From: Bacillota bacterium
GTDB lineage: Bacteria; Bacillota; Clostridia; Acetivibrionales; DSM-1351
Direction of reading: 5' to 3'
Length of the DNA: 64,000 nt
NCBI GenBank assembly: GCA_023443515.1
Contig: JAEZUC010000087.1
Location: 1-64,000 of the forward strand
The position numbers and the translations under genes are program-made. The number at the start of each line of letters is the position of its first letter. Position 1 is the stretch's first letter. Below the pieces are notes generated by a model. It did not search any database. It saw only the letters and a program-made list of their open reading frames with translations, and was not told where the DNA came from. This document shows positions 55,365-64,000 of this stretch, piece by piece.

Positions 55365-55440
55365 TTTATCAGTGGAATAAATGTATCCAAAATATACAAT
55401 ATTAAACTAAATATTTAGTATTTTTGTGCTGGAGGAAAGT

Positions 55441-56085
55441 ATGGAAAAGTTGAATTTGGTATTAAGACATTTTAATAAGGTCAAACCTATGCACTGTACT
55501 GTTGTAAGTGGTGATACTCAAAAAGTGTTTACTGTTAAATTATGTAATGAAGAAAAAAACGGTGCTCAAATTCTAAAGGGAGACCCCGTACTTATTGGTT
55601 TTCTTAATAGTGACGAGACTCTTTATCTGAGTGGGGGTAATGTTATAGGTGCCATACCAAAAGAAGAAGAATACATAATCCATGCAAATAATCCTGAGAA
55701 TATAGCTTTTGAAACTGAAAGAAGACAATACGAGAGATTTCCTACTTCCCTGACCGGTGAAATCAAGCTTGCAAATTCCAGCAAGAGAGAACCCATATGT
55801 ATAAAAGATTTTAGCTATGCAGGCATGTGCATATATTCTACCGACGATTTCGAAAAAGACGATGAAGTTGAGATTAGTGCGTTTCTTAGCAATAATGTTA
55901 TTAAATATGATGCAACCATAGCTAGAAAAACAGTAAACTTTGGCAGGTGTGAGTATGGTATACAGTTGACCCACAGGGACAAAAACTCAATGTATGCAAC
56001 TCAGAATCAATTAACATCTTTTATACTCAGTGAGAAGGAGATCATGTACAGGCAGTTAGTAAGTGCTAATTTTAAATTTGAATAA
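55441..56085 (+). CDS. PilZ-domain c-di-GMP receptor (YcgR-like)
   Basis: 214 aa from ATG 55441, five bases after GGAGG (the in-frame GTG 55426 precedes the SD). N-terminal beta-barrel region (about 1-95) of YcgR/flagellar-brake type. PilZ domain from about 100 with RxxxR (RRQYERF) and DxSxxG (DFSYAG), both needed for c-di-GMP binding and both intact. Expected to couple c-di-GMP from the preceding cyclase to motility or surface behaviour. Confidence 0.9.
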   Translation: MEKLNLVLRHFNKVKPMHCTVVSGDTQKVFTVKLCNEEKNGAQILKGDPVLIGFLNSDETLYLSGGNVIGAIPKEEEYIIHANNPENIAFETERRQYERFPTSLTGEIKLANSSKREPICIKDFSYAGMCIYSTDDFEKDDEVEISAFLSNNVIKYDATIARKTVNFGRCEYGIQLTHRDKNSMYATQNQLTSFILSEKEIMYRQLVSANFKFE

Positions 56086-56126
56086 TAAGTTAATCCCTAT
56101 TAAAAGTAACGGAGCAGACTTTATTT

Positions 56127-56163
56127 AATATTGGTATTAGGAATAGTTTATACCAATATTTTT
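56127..56163 (+). terminator. Terminator after the PilZ gene
   Basis: A perfect 11-bp stem (AATATTGGTAT with ATACCAATATT), 12-base loop, T-run ending at 56163. AT-rich but long. Confidence 0.7.
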
Positions 56164-56227
56164 ATGTATTTAAACACCAGCCTAAACTGTTCAAGAACGT
56201 ATACCTATTTCTTAAAAAAGTCAATAG

Positions 56228-56256
56228 TTGACATAAATATTGGATAAATTTATAAT
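56228..56256 (+). promoter_or_regulatory. Exact-consensus sigma-A promoter of the chemotaxis operon
   Basis: TTGACA (56228-56233), 17-base spacer, TATAAT (56251-56256): both hexamers and the spacing are perfect. Transcription should start near 56263, leaving a leader of about 130 bases before cheY. Confidence 0.88.
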
Positions 56257-56342
56257 ATATTTGTAAGCATAAGCTAAATTTAGTAATGCTTTTAAATTTA
56301 ACGGTAAACTAATTATTCCAACAAATCATAACTTATATGAAT

Positions 56343-56372
56343 AGGTGAAATTCATTATTAGAAATTTCGCCT
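56343..56372 (+). promoter_or_regulatory. Leader hairpin upstream of cheY
   Basis: A 10-bp stem (AGGTGAAATT with AATTTCGCCT, one G-T pair) and 10-base loop, ending 20 bases before the cheY ATG; a small CCTT/AAGG pairing next to it could cover the SD GAAAGG. No T-run. It may modulate translation or mRNA stability. I recognise no riboswitch class. Confidence 0.4.
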
Positions 56373-56392
56373 TCCGTGAAAGGATACATAAA

Positions 56393-56758
56393 ATGGGAAA
56401 AAAGGTGCTTGTTGTTGATGATACTGTTTTTATGCGTACTTCATTAAGGCTATTACTCGAAAAAAATGATTTTGAAGTCGTGGGTGAGGCTGAAAATGGT
56501 CTTTCAGCTATTAATAAGTACAGGGAATTTATGCCGGATGTAGTAACAATGGACATTACAATGCCGGAAATGGATGGTTTGGAGGCTTTAAAGGCTATCA
56601 GGCAAATCAATGCTAATGCAAAAATAGTGATGGTTTCTGCAATGGGTCAGGAAGCACAGGTAAGAGAATCCATATTACATGGAGCTAAAAGTTTTATCGT
56701 TAAGCCATATAAGGACGAGCATGTTATAAACACATTAAGAAAGATTGCCGATTCTTAA
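56393..56758 (+). CDS. cheY: CheY-type response regulator
   Basis: 121 aa from ATG 56393 (GAAAGG upstream). A single receiver domain: VVDD near the start, phospho-acceptor Asp54 in MDITMP, Thr/Ser at VSAMG, Lys in VKPY. First gene of the chemotaxis operon; it should carry the CheA signal to the flagellar motor or another output. Confidence 0.9.
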   Translation: MGKKVLVVDDTVFMRTSLRLLLEKNDFEVVGEAENGLSAINKYREFMPDVVTMDITMPEMDGLEALKAIRQINANAKIVMVSAMGQEAQVRESILHGAKSFIVKPYKDEHVINTLRKIADS

Positions 56759-56847
56759 CCTTTCTTTTTTATATTCTTATTTCTAAACTTTTTTCAAATA
56801 TTAATATTACTAAAATATATCAGTTATCACGGATGTGGGGGTACATT

Positions 56848-58845
56848 ATGTCAGAGCAGTCCAGTAATGAACCAATGCTTGAGATATACTTGTATGAGAC
56901 AGATCAGCTTATAGAACAGCTTGAAAGTATTATAATTGAAAGCGAAAAAGTCTGTTATTATACTTCTGAAACCATAAACGAAATATTTCGAATAATGCAT
57001 ACCATAAAAGGTTCTTCTGCCATGATGATGTTTAATCAGATATCTACTTTGGCACATGCCCTTGAGGATTTATTCTTTTGTATCCGAGAAGAAAAAAATC
57101 AATACATTAATTTTTCTGCCATGTCAGATATTGTTCTGGACGGTGTTGATTTCATTAAGGTTGAGCTACAGAAAATCAAAAGAAACGATACTGCTGATGG
57201 GAAAGCAGATAATCTTATAGCCGGTATAAGAGACCTTTTAAGTTACATGAAAAGGGACAGTAAAGGTAAAGAAGCATTAAAGTCAAATAGTGTTTGTGCA
57301 AAGGAGGAACATGCTTTAGTCAGCACTTCCCGAAAAGAATTTCAGGTGGTAATCCGTTTTGAGGATGGTTGTGAAATGGAAAATATCCGTGCATATTCGG
57401 TTATCCATAATCTAAAGCAGATTACTGAAGATTTTTATTATATACCTGAAGATATCATAGACGATGATAACAGCTCAAACATCATCCAAAAAAACGGTTT
57501 CAAAATCTTTTTTAATTCAAATAAGACATATGAAGAATTGCATAACTTTTTCAGTCAAATAATATTTCTGAAGGATTTGGAATTGGTTCAAAACACTAGT
57601 CAGGCCTGCGAAAAACATGAAGAAGCAAACAACAAATGCCAAGACGGAACAAAAACTTGTACACCTACACAGCAAAGTATGATAAGCGTAAGTGTCTCAA
57701 AACTCGATACCCTTATGGATCTTGTTGGGGAGATGGTTATTGCCGAAGCCATGGTTACTCAAAATCCTGACCTAAAGAATCTTGAACTGCCGGATTTTTA
57801 TAAAGCAGCACGACAAATGCGAAAAATTCATAATGAAATTCAACAGATGGTTATGTCTATTAGAATGGTGCCTTTAGCAACTTCTTTTCATAAAATGCAC
57901 AGGATTGTACGGGATATGTGCAAAAAGCTCGATAAAAAGGTGGAACTGGTTTTAGTGGGAGAGGACACTGAAGTAGATAAAAATATTATTGAGCATATTT
58001 CCGACCCACTAATGCACCTTATAAGAAATTCCATAGACCACGGAATTGAAACAGCCACAGAAAGAGCAGTCGCAGGAAAACCCGAACATGGTACGCTCAC
58101 CCTTGAGGCAAAAAATTCCGGCAGTGATGTATTGATTATGGTAAAAGACGACGGGCGGGGACTTGATAAGAACTCAATAATGGATAAAGCCATAGAACAT
58201 GGTCTTATACAAAAACCTGAAAATGAAATGGCAAATAAGGAAATATACAATTTGATTTTTCTTCCGGGCTTTACCACAAATAACAATATCACTGAATTTT
58301 CCGGCAGAGGTGTAGGGATGGACGTAGTTGCAAAGAATATTGAAGCTGTCGGCGGAAGTGTATCTGTTGACAGTACGGAAGGAAAAGGTACCGTTATTAC
58401 ACTGAAAATTCCCCTAACCCTGGCTATTATTGATGGTATGAACATAAAAGTAGGCAACTCACGTTTTACAATTCCTACAACAGCTATAAAGGAGTCATTC
58501 AGACCGGGACAAAAGGATTTAATAACCGATCCTGACGATAACGAGATGATTATGGTTAGGGGAGTTTGTTATCCCGTATACAGGCTTCATCGCATTTATA
58601 ACATAAAAACAGAAATAACGGAATTTACCCAAGGAATATTGATAATGGTGGAACAGGACGCAAAAGCTATATGTATATTTGCTGACGAATTACTGGGTCA
58701 GCAGCAGGTAGTTGTTAAAACACTGCCTCCATATATTAAGAAAACTTACCAGAACTCTGATTTTGCAGGATGCACTTTGCTTGGTGACGGTAATATAAGT
58801 CTTATATTTGACGTACCCCGACTTATGTTGACAAATAAAATATAA
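56848..58845 (+). CDS. cheA: Chemotaxis histidine kinase CheA
   Basis: 665 aa from ATG 56848 behind GGGGG. P1 HPt domain with phosphorylated His51 (MHTIKGSS). A P2-like region at about 165-255. P3 dimerisation helices (SVSKLDTLMDLVGEMVIAEA) at about 275-350. P4 ATPase with HLIRNSIDHGIE, DDGRGLD and GRGVGMDVV. P5 CheW-like domain to the end. All catalytic boxes are intact. Confidence 0.95.
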   Translation: MSEQSSNEPMLEIYLYETDQLIEQLESIIIESEKVCYYTSETINEIFRIMHTIKGSSAMMMFNQISTLAHALEDLFFCIREEKNQYINFSAMSDIVLDGVDFIKVELQKIKRNDTADGKADNLIAGIRDLLSYMKRDSKGKEALKSNSVCAKEEHALVSTSRKEFQVVIRFEDGCEMENIRAYSVIHNLKQITEDFYYIPEDIIDDDNSSNIIQKNGFKIFFNSNKTYEELHNFFSQIIFLKDLELVQNTSQACEKHEEANNKCQDGTKTCTPTQQSMISVSVSKLDTLMDLVGEMVIAEAMVTQNPDLKNLELPDFYKAARQMRKIHNEIQQMVMSIRMVPLATSFHKMHRIVRDMCKKLDKKVELVLVGEDTEVDKNIIEHISDPLMHLIRNSIDHGIETATERAVAGKPEHGTLTLEAKNSGSDVLIMVKDDGRGLDKNSIMDKAIEHGLIQKPENEMANKEIYNLIFLPGFTTNNNITEFSGRGVGMDVVAKNIEAVGGSVSVDSTEGKGTVITLKIPLTLAIIDGMNIKVGNSRFTIPTTAIKESFRPGQKDLITDPDDNEMIMVRGVCYPVYRLHRIYNIKTEITEFTQGILIMVEQDAKAICIFADELLGQQQVVVKTLPPYIKKTYQNSDFAGCTLLGDGNISLIFDVPRLMLTNKI

Positions 58846-58872
58846 TATCTTAATACAAAAGGAGCTGTGATT

Positions 58873-59370
58873 ATGGAAAATGCAGTAGGACAGGAAATAG
58901 ACGAACAGGATGAAGATACCCAAAAAGATAAATTTCTTACATTCCTGTTGGGAAAGGAATTCTACGGAATGGAAATAAGGCATGTCACGGAAATCATTGG
59001 AATACAGCCGATTACTGAGGTTCCGGAACTGCCCGAGTACATCCGGGGAATTATTAATCTGAGAGGAAAGATAATTCCTGTAGTAGACGTAAGACTGAGG
59101 TTCAAAAAACCTTTCAAGGAGTACAATGACCGGACTTGTGTTATTGTCATAGATATTGATGAGCTATCGGCGGGACTGATTGTAGATAGTGTATCAGAAG
59201 TAATAAAAATACCCGAATGGGACATAGTTCCGCCTCCTGATATTACAAAAACAGGTAACAGATTTATTAAAGGCATAGGAAAAGTAGATAATAACGTTAA
59301 AATGCTGTTGGATTGTGAGAAATTGTTGAACGAAGATGACGTAGATATGTTAATCAATTTTAATAATTAG
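58873..59370 (+). CDS. cheW: Chemotaxis adaptor CheW
   Basis: 165 aa from ATG 58873 (AAAGGAG upstream; in-frame GTG 58867 is too close to it). Single CheW domain: FYGMEIRHVTEII, LPEYIRGIINLRGKIIPVVD. It bridges CheA and the MCP encoded next. An acidic N-terminal tail of about 20 residues precedes the domain. Confidence 0.94.
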   Translation: MENAVGQEIDEQDEDTQKDKFLTFLLGKEFYGMEIRHVTEIIGIQPITEVPELPEYIRGIINLRGKIIPVVDVRLRFKKPFKEYNDRTCVIVIDIDELSAGLIVDSVSEVIKIPEWDIVPPPDITKTGNRFIKGIGKVDNNVKMLLDCEKLLNEDDVDMLINFNN

Positions 59371-59383
59371 GGGGCATTTTCAA

Positions 59384-61087
59384 ATGAAATGGTTTAACAA
59401 CTTGAAAATAGGTACAAAGCTTGTAGCAACCTTTATAATTGTGGCATTATTAGCAGGAGTAGTTGGAATAGTAGGTATAATTAATATCAAAAAAGTAGAT
59501 AAAAACTATACCGAGCTTTATGAAAACTTCGGTATAGCCACCGCGGACATAGGCAAGGCCAGTACAGATTTTAACAGTATCAGGGCAGTCACAAGAGACA
59601 TATTGCTTAGTAATAATATGGAGGAAAAGAAAAACTACAGCAATCAGATTAAGGAGCTGGACAAAGATGTTCAGATAAATCTTAAAGAAATGTTCAATTC
59701 TTTACAAACTGAACAAGGACAAAAGACCTATGCTTCCCTAAATGAAAATCTTAACAAATACAATGAAATCAGAGACAGGGTAATAAATATGGCCATTGCA
59801 GGACAGAATGAGCAGGCTAAAACACTTTTCTACAGTGAGGCGATTGAACCTGCAAAGTTGGCTAAACAATACATAGATGAATTGTTTGATCTAAAAGAAA
59901 GTGGCGGGGTTGAGCGGGAGGAACAATACGCCCGAGACACAAATGCCACAGTATACATAATGGTTACAGTTGTAATTCTGGCAGTAATTGCCGCAGTACT
60001 CCTGGGAATTTTTATGTCGAGAAAGATAAGTAATCCAGTTAACAGGCTTGTTATTGCTGCCGAAAAAATTGCAGACGGTGATTTGAATGTGGATATTAAG
60101 GAAAATTCCAAAGATGAGATAGGTTTGCTTGCTGAAGCCTTTAAAAAGATGTCGGATAATTTGAACAGTGTCATATCCAACATCAGCTCTGCTGCGGAAC
60201 AGGTATCCTCAGGCTCCAGACAGGTATCTGATTCAAGTGTGGCACTTTCCCAGGGTGCAACTGAGCAGGCCAGCTCAATAGAAGAATTGACTGCCTCCCT
60301 TGAAGAAATATCAGCCCAAACAAGATTAAACGCGGAAAATGCAACACAAGCCAGCAGCCTTGCGGGAAATGTAAAAACTATAGCTTTAAAGGGCAACAAG
60401 CATATGAAAGAAATGCTCAATGCAATGGATGAGATTAACGATTCATCAAGTAGTATTTCAAAGATAATCAAGGTAATAGATGAGATTGCTTTTCAGACAA
60501 ACATACTTGCCCTTAATGCTGCTGTAGAAGCGGCTAGAGCGGGACAGCACGGAAAAGGTTTTGCTGTAGTTGCAGAGGAAGTCAGAAATCTTGCTGCACG
60601 TTCGGCAAATGCCGCAAAAGAAACAACCGATATGATTGAGGGTTCAATACGTAAGGTAGAAGACGGAACAAAGATAGCAAATGAGACGGCAGAGGCGCTG
60701 GGACTGATTGTGGAGGGTGTAGCCAAGGCAGCTGATCTTGTAGGTAATATTGCAGAAGCATCTAATGAGCAGGCTTCGGGAATTGAACAAATAAACCAGG
60801 GAATTATGCAAGTTTCACAGGTGATTCAGGCTAACTCTGCAACCTCTGAGGAAAGTGCTGCCGCAAGTGAGGAGCTCTCCAGCCAGGCAGAGGTATTACG
60901 AGAACAGGTGGAAAGATTCACTCTCAAAAAAACATCCCGTTCGGTGGAGAACTACAAGGTAGACGGAGAAATAAGCCCCGAGATATTAAAAATTCTTAAT
61001 CAAATGAGTGAAAAGAACAGAAATACAACCCAGAATGTAAGGGGAAAGACTATAGATTTAAGCGATAAGGAATTCGGCAAATATTAA
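59384..61087 (+). CDS. Methyl-accepting chemotaxis protein (4HB sensor, HAMP, MA)
   Basis: 567 aa; SD GGGGG. TM1 about 10-32, four-helix-bundle periplasmic-type sensor about 33-188, TM2 about 189-211, HAMP about 212-264, then a cytoplasmic coiled coil with the signalling tip DEIAFQTNILALNAAVEAAR and GKGFAVVAEEVRNLAARS. No C-terminal CheR/CheB tether pentapeptide is evident. The ligand is unknown. Confidence 0.94.
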   Translation: MKWFNNLKIGTKLVATFIIVALLAGVVGIVGIINIKKVDKNYTELYENFGIATADIGKASTDFNSIRAVTRDILLSNNMEEKKNYSNQIKELDKDVQINLKEMFNSLQTEQGQKTYASLNENLNKYNEIRDRVINMAIAGQNEQAKTLFYSEAIEPAKLAKQYIDELFDLKESGGVEREEQYARDTNATVYIMVTVVILAVIAAVLLGIFMSRKISNPVNRLVIAAEKIADGDLNVDIKENSKDEIGLLAEAFKKMSDNLNSVISNISSAAEQVSSGSRQVSDSSVALSQGATEQASSIEELTASLEEISAQTRLNAENATQASSLAGNVKTIALKGNKHMKEMLNAMDEINDSSSSISKIIKVIDEIAFQTNILALNAAVEAARAGQHGKGFAVVAEEVRNLAARSANAAKETTDMIEGSIRKVEDGTKIANETAEALGLIVEGVAKAADLVGNIAEASNEQASGIEQINQGIMQVSQVIQANSATSEESAAASEELSSQAEVLREQVERFTLKKTSRSVENYKVDGEISPEILKILNQMSEKNRNTTQNVRGKTIDLSDKEFGKY

Positions 61088-61111
61088 TTATTACATGGTG
61101 GGAATAATTTA

Positions 61112-61924
61112 ATGATTTCTATTACTGACAGGGAATTTAAACAGCTATCGGAGTATATTGAATATAAATATGGCATTCACTTGAAGCCTGAAAAACGCAT
61201 CCTTGTAATGGGGAGGCTTCAAAATGTCTTAAATTCACTGGACATTGATAATTTTACAGATTATTTCAGTCATGTTACCAACGACAGAACGGAAAGTTCA
61301 GAACAAATACTCGTAGACAAGATTACAACAAACCATACATTTTTCATGAGAGAGGCTGAACACTTTGAATATTATAAAAACAAAGTACTTCCGAATCTGG
61401 TAAGAGATGTAAAAAACAAAGATTTAAGGATATGGAGTGCGGGGTGTTCCACCGGCGAGGAACCCTATACTTTGGCAATGATAAACCGGGACTATTTAGG
61501 AGCTGAAAAAGGATATTGGGATACTAAAATACTGGCCACAGATATATCCCAAAAAGTACTGGAAACAGCTGCAAACGGCATATTTAATGATGAGGAGCTT
61601 TTGCAGCTTCCGGTTTGCTGGAGAACTAATTATTTTAAAAAATATAATAGCCGGAGTTCGGTGATAAAGGATCAGATAAAGGAGGATGTTATATTTCGAA
61701 AGTTTAACCTGATGGCTAATTTTCCGTTTAAAAAGAAATTTCATTTGATTTTTTGTAGAAATGTTATGATTTATTTTGATAATATCACAAAAAATACCCT
61801 TATTAATAAGTTTTATGATATATTAGAACATGGCGGATACTTGTTCATAGGTCATTCTGAGTCGATTAGCCGGGAAAAAACAGGTTTCAGATATGTTATG
61901 CCTTCTTTGTACATAAAAGAGTAA
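61112..61924 (+). CDS. cheR: MCP methyltransferase CheR
   Basis: 270 aa; SD GGTGGGA. The N-terminal helical CheR domain is followed by the SAM-binding domain with WSAGCSTGEEPYTLAM, ILATDIS, and FCRNVMIYFD. It should methylate glutamates of the MCP encoded just upstream. Confidence 0.94.
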   Translation: MISITDREFKQLSEYIEYKYGIHLKPEKRILVMGRLQNVLNSLDIDNFTDYFSHVTNDRTESSEQILVDKITTNHTFFMREAEHFEYYKNKVLPNLVRDVKNKDLRIWSAGCSTGEEPYTLAMINRDYLGAEKGYWDTKILATDISQKVLETAANGIFNDEELLQLPVCWRTNYFKKYNSRSSVIKDQIKEDVIFRKFNLMANFPFKKKFHLIFCRNVMIYFDNITKNTLINKFYDILEHGGYLFIGHSESISREKTGFRYVMPSLYIKE

Positions 61925-62008
61925 ATGGTGCTAATTCTGCTTACATGAATTAAAACAGAATTTGTGCAAATAATACTTTAGAAAGTTCATTTCAAAGGAG
62001 GAATAAAA

Positions 62009-62182
62009 ATGTCTGTTAAAAAAATGAGCCAGCCAAATACTGGTATAAAATGCATTGTTAATACATGTCACTATTATATGACGGGTGATCACTGTGCTGC
62101 TGAGCAGATAGAAGTTCAGCCCAGAGATGCAAGAGACACTCAGGAAACAGATTGTGCTACATTTTTACCTGAAAACCAGTAA
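62009..62182 (+). CDS. Small DUF1540-type cysteine protein
   Basis: 57 aa (MSVKKMSQPNTGIKCIVNTC...), AAAGGAGG five bases upstream of the ATG. The four cysteines are spaced C-x4-C-x8-C-x19-C with the ending TDCATFLP, matching the DUF1540 family common in clostridia; a metal site is likely. Function unknown. Its position between cheR and cheB may be incidental. Confidence 0.85.
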   Translation: MSVKKMSQPNTGIKCIVNTCHYYMTGDHCAAEQIEVQPRDARDTQETDCATFLPENQ

Positions 62183-62209
62183 GCTGTAGATAGTAATTAG
62201 ACTCTAAAT

Positions 62210-62245
62210 ACGCCATACCTCTTTAAGACAGGGGTATGGTGTTTT
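62210..62245 (+). terminator. Terminator between the DUF1540 gene and cheB
   Basis: ACGCCATACC (62210-62219) with GGTATGGTGT (62233-62242), one G-T pair, followed by TTTT. It would partly separate cheB from the genes upstream. Confidence 0.7.
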
Positions 62246-62294
62246 AATATAAAGAAGGCAGACCGTACGGATTATTACAGGAGATGTTTATGAT

Positions 62295-63308
62295 ATGAAA
62301 AAAATCAAAGTACTGGTGGTTGACGACAGTTTATTATTTCGTGAAGTCATTTCGAGAGGGATAACCCTGGACCCGGAAATTGAAGTAGTTGCAAAGGCGG
62401 TTGATCCCTTTGATGCAAGGGATAAAATAGAAGAGTATGATCCCGATGTTATGATCTGCGACATTGAGATGCCTAAAATGAATGGTATTGAGTTTATCAG
62501 CAGGCTATTACCCCAGCATATGATTCCTATTATTGTTGTAAGCTCAATAAGTGAAGCTGTGTTCGATGCAATAAAAGCAGGGGCAGTTGATTTTATTCTG
62601 AAGCCGGATATGCAGATATCAAAAAATGTAGAAGAATTTATAAACGAAATGATAACTAAAGTTAAAACCGCAAAAAAATCCAAACTTCCGGAAAGAGTCA
62701 GAACTATTGGTGAAAATGTCTTCTGGGATATGAATTTTAACAGCAGAAAAATTATAGCAATAGGAGCTTCCACGGGAGGAACTGAGGCTGTTTTCAACAT
62801 TCTTAAACAGTTGCCGAAGAACATTCCCGGTATAGTTGTAGTTCAGCATATACCTCCTATGTTTTCACGGATGTTTGCCGAGAGATTAGATAAACAAACA
62901 GGGCTAAGAGTCAACGAAGCTCAGAATGGTGACTATGTAGAAGAAGGCAAAGTGCTTATTGCTCCCGGAGATTACCATATGCGAGTCAGGAAAACAGGTG
63001 AGCGCTATAGGGTTGAGGTATTTCAGAGTGAAAAGGTTAACGGACATTGCCCTTCTGTCGATATACTATTTGAATCCGTAGCCAAGGAAGCCGGGAACGA
63101 TGCAGTTGGAATTATATTAACGGGGATGGGTGCTGACGGAGCCAAGGGACTACTGGCTATGAGAGGGAAAGGCGCAAAGACTATAGGACAGGATGAGAAG
63201 TCCTGTGTTGTTTACGGTATGCCAAAAGTTGCGTATGAAATTGGAGCAGTGGAAAAGCAGACATCACTTGAGAATATTCCCAAGGCACTGTTTTCAATGT
63301 TAAAGTAA
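62295..63308 (+). CDS. cheB: Chemotaxis methylesterase CheB
   Basis: 337 aa. Receiver domain with Asp56 (ICDIEMP), linker, and methylesterase domain with the catalytic triad Ser159 (GASTGG), His185 (VQHIPP) and Asp281 (GMGADG). It removes methyl groups placed by CheR. The SD CAGGAG lies 11 bases before the ATG, slightly far. No CheC/CheD genes are in the window. Confidence 0.95.
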   Translation: MKKIKVLVVDDSLLFREVISRGITLDPEIEVVAKAVDPFDARDKIEEYDPDVMICDIEMPKMNGIEFISRLLPQHMIPIIVVSSISEAVFDAIKAGAVDFILKPDMQISKNVEEFINEMITKVKTAKKSKLPERVRTIGENVFWDMNFNSRKIIAIGASTGGTEAVFNILKQLPKNIPGIVVVQHIPPMFSRMFAERLDKQTGLRVNEAQNGDYVEEGKVLIAPGDYHMRVRKTGERYRVEVFQSEKVNGHCPSVDILFESVAKEAGNDAVGIILTGMGADGAKGLLAMRGKGAKTIGQDEKSCVVYGMPKVAYEIGAVEKQTSLENIPKALFSMLK

Positions 63309-63343
63309 TCTATTATATAGAGAGTCAAGTGCAAAGGAGTTTT

Positions 63344-63679
63344 ATGAATATACAGATATATGGGGCCAAAGGGTTTGATACACAGAAGGCGGAGAGGTAT
63401 TTTAAAGAGAGGAAAATCAATTACCAGTATATAGACCTTTTTAAGTACGGAATGAGTAAAGGGGAATTTGAGAGTGTAAAAGCCGCTGTAGGTATAAGTG
63501 CATTGATAAATACAAAAGCAAAGGAATATGAAAAGCTCAATATGCGAAATCTTGGAGTGGGTAAAGTAGCTCAAGAGGTTCTTTTAAAAAACCCAAAGCT
63601 CTTTAACTCTCCCATAGTTAGAAATGGAAAGCAGGCAACTGTAGGCTATGAGCCGGAGATATGGAATCAGTGGGAATAA
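63344..63679 (+). CDS. ArsC/Spx-fold protein lacking the catalytic cysteine
   Basis: 111 aa from ATG 63344 (AAAGGAG five bases upstream; in-frame GTG 63329 precedes the SD). Arsenate-reductase-like fold: IQIYGAKGFDTQKAERYF, then SPIVRNGKQATVGYEPEIW as in the ArsC/YffB C-terminus. The usual Cys in the first loop (IYG..KC.DTQKAE) is gone and the whole protein has no cysteine, so thiol chemistry is excluded. Role unknown. Confidence 0.8.
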   Translation: MNIQIYGAKGFDTQKAERYFKERKINYQYIDLFKYGMSKGEFESVKAAVGISALINTKAKEYEKLNMRNLGVGKVAQEVLLKNPKLFNSPIVRNGKQATVGYEPEIWNQWE

Positions 63680-63683
63680 CAGA

Positions 63684-64000
63684 TTAATGACGTATATAAT
63701 AAACCACTTTTACAGTCATGTCCCCAATATCCTTCAGTCTGTGAAACACCAAGCCGGATACCCAGTGGATATTATTTATACCATGGAGGCTTGTAAATAT
63801 GGAAATGCATAGGTCTGCCGAAATCCATAAAAAGCATATATTACTGATTAATGCCTTGCTACGCTGTGAAAGCTTTCCTATTTTCCTAATTACAACAGGA
63901 TGAATACTATAAACAGCTACAAGGGACATTAATCCCCAGATCAGAGTATTCCTCAAGCATATTATTCCTAAGAAATTCAAGGAATCTCCGCTGTAATTCC
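63684..64000 (-). CDS. CmpB-type putative ABC transporter permease (PF06541-like), C-terminal part
   Basis: The minus-strand frame is open from the window edge to a stop at 63684 and reads NYSGDSLNFLGIICLRNTLI at the start, then WGLMSLVAVYSIHP and two further hydrophobic segments. Y-S-x-x-x-x-N-x-x-G-x-I-C-L-R-N-x-x-x-W-G is the hallmark of the CmpB-like four-TM membrane family; the N-terminal TM segments lie outside the window. Its stop is five bases from that of the convergent ArsC-like gene. Function unassigned. Confidence 0.75.
   Translation of the reverse strand, partial: NYSGDSLNFLGIICLRNTLIWGLMSLVAVYSIHPVVIRKIGKLSQRSKALISNICFLWISADLCISIFTSLHGINNIHWVSGLVFHRLKDIGDMTVKVVYYIRH

Noticed and set aside
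56263..56392. c-di-GMP riboswitch in the cheY leader
   Set aside because: I could not find the conserved GEMM-I or GEMM-II core elements; only a simple hairpin is visible.

Overview
The window is low-GC Firmicutes DNA, best matched to a mesophilic cellulolytic clostridium of the Ruminiclostridium (R. cellulolyticum / R. papyrosolvens) type. The grounds are a secreted GH5 enzyme with a type I dockerin whose two calcium loops end in Ala-Leu-Asp, two tandem SLH-anchored GH10 xylanases, AT-rich codon use, GGAGG-type ribosome binding sites and a clostridial chemotaxis set. I did not identify a strain. No rRNA, tRNA, CRISPR array or complete insertion sequence was seen.

Layout. 1-181 (minus): 5' end of a TIR-like gene cut by the window edge. 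311-1927 (minus): cellulosomal GH5 enzyme. 2283-7594: a three-gene operon of unknown function, made of a one-TM protein with a possible DNA-binding head and two secreted 'stalk domain + TPR' proteins; all three carry a similar Gly/Asn beta-strand motif. 7825-42216: a ten-gene, almost gapless 34-kb NRPS/PKS operon. 42313-45766: response regulator, ABC ATPase, ABC permease and histidine kinase of the antimicrobial-peptide sensing/resistance type. 46218-53985: two paralogous surface xylanases. 54164-56085: a diguanylate cyclase and a PilZ protein. 56393-63308: cheY, cheA, cheW, an MCP, cheR, a small DUF1540 protein and cheB. 63344-64000: an ArsC-like protein without cysteine and a partial CmpB-type membrane protein on the minus strand.

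The biosynthetic operon is the most unusual part. In gene order it encodes a SyrD/PvdE-like exporter; a lipoprotein Ntn-hydrolase; acyl-ligase-PCP-C-A(Gly)-PCP-KS-KR-DH-PCP; KS-(degenerate AT)-PCP; TubC docking-C-FkbH-PCP-C-A(Ser)-PCP-E; a free-standing acyltransferase; half-C-A(Tyr-like)-PCP-BtrH-like; two glycosyltransferases; PCP-BtrH-like; and a third glycosyltransferase. Neither PKS module has a working AT (one lost it, one has Gly in place of the catalytic Ser), so the separate AT must serve both. There is no thioesterase; the duplicated carrier-BtrH units are the best candidates for release or transfer. By inference the core is acyl-Gly-C2-C2-(glycerate)-D-Ser with a Tyr-like unit, glycosylated up to three times, exported, and possibly trimmed outside the cell by the lipoprotein hydrolase. 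The neighbouring two-component/ABC set may provide immunity or product sensing.

A separate surprise is a 126-nt, hairpin-rich, in-frame insertion in the first condensation domain (13183-13308). It looks like a palindromic mobile element tolerated as 42 extra residues.
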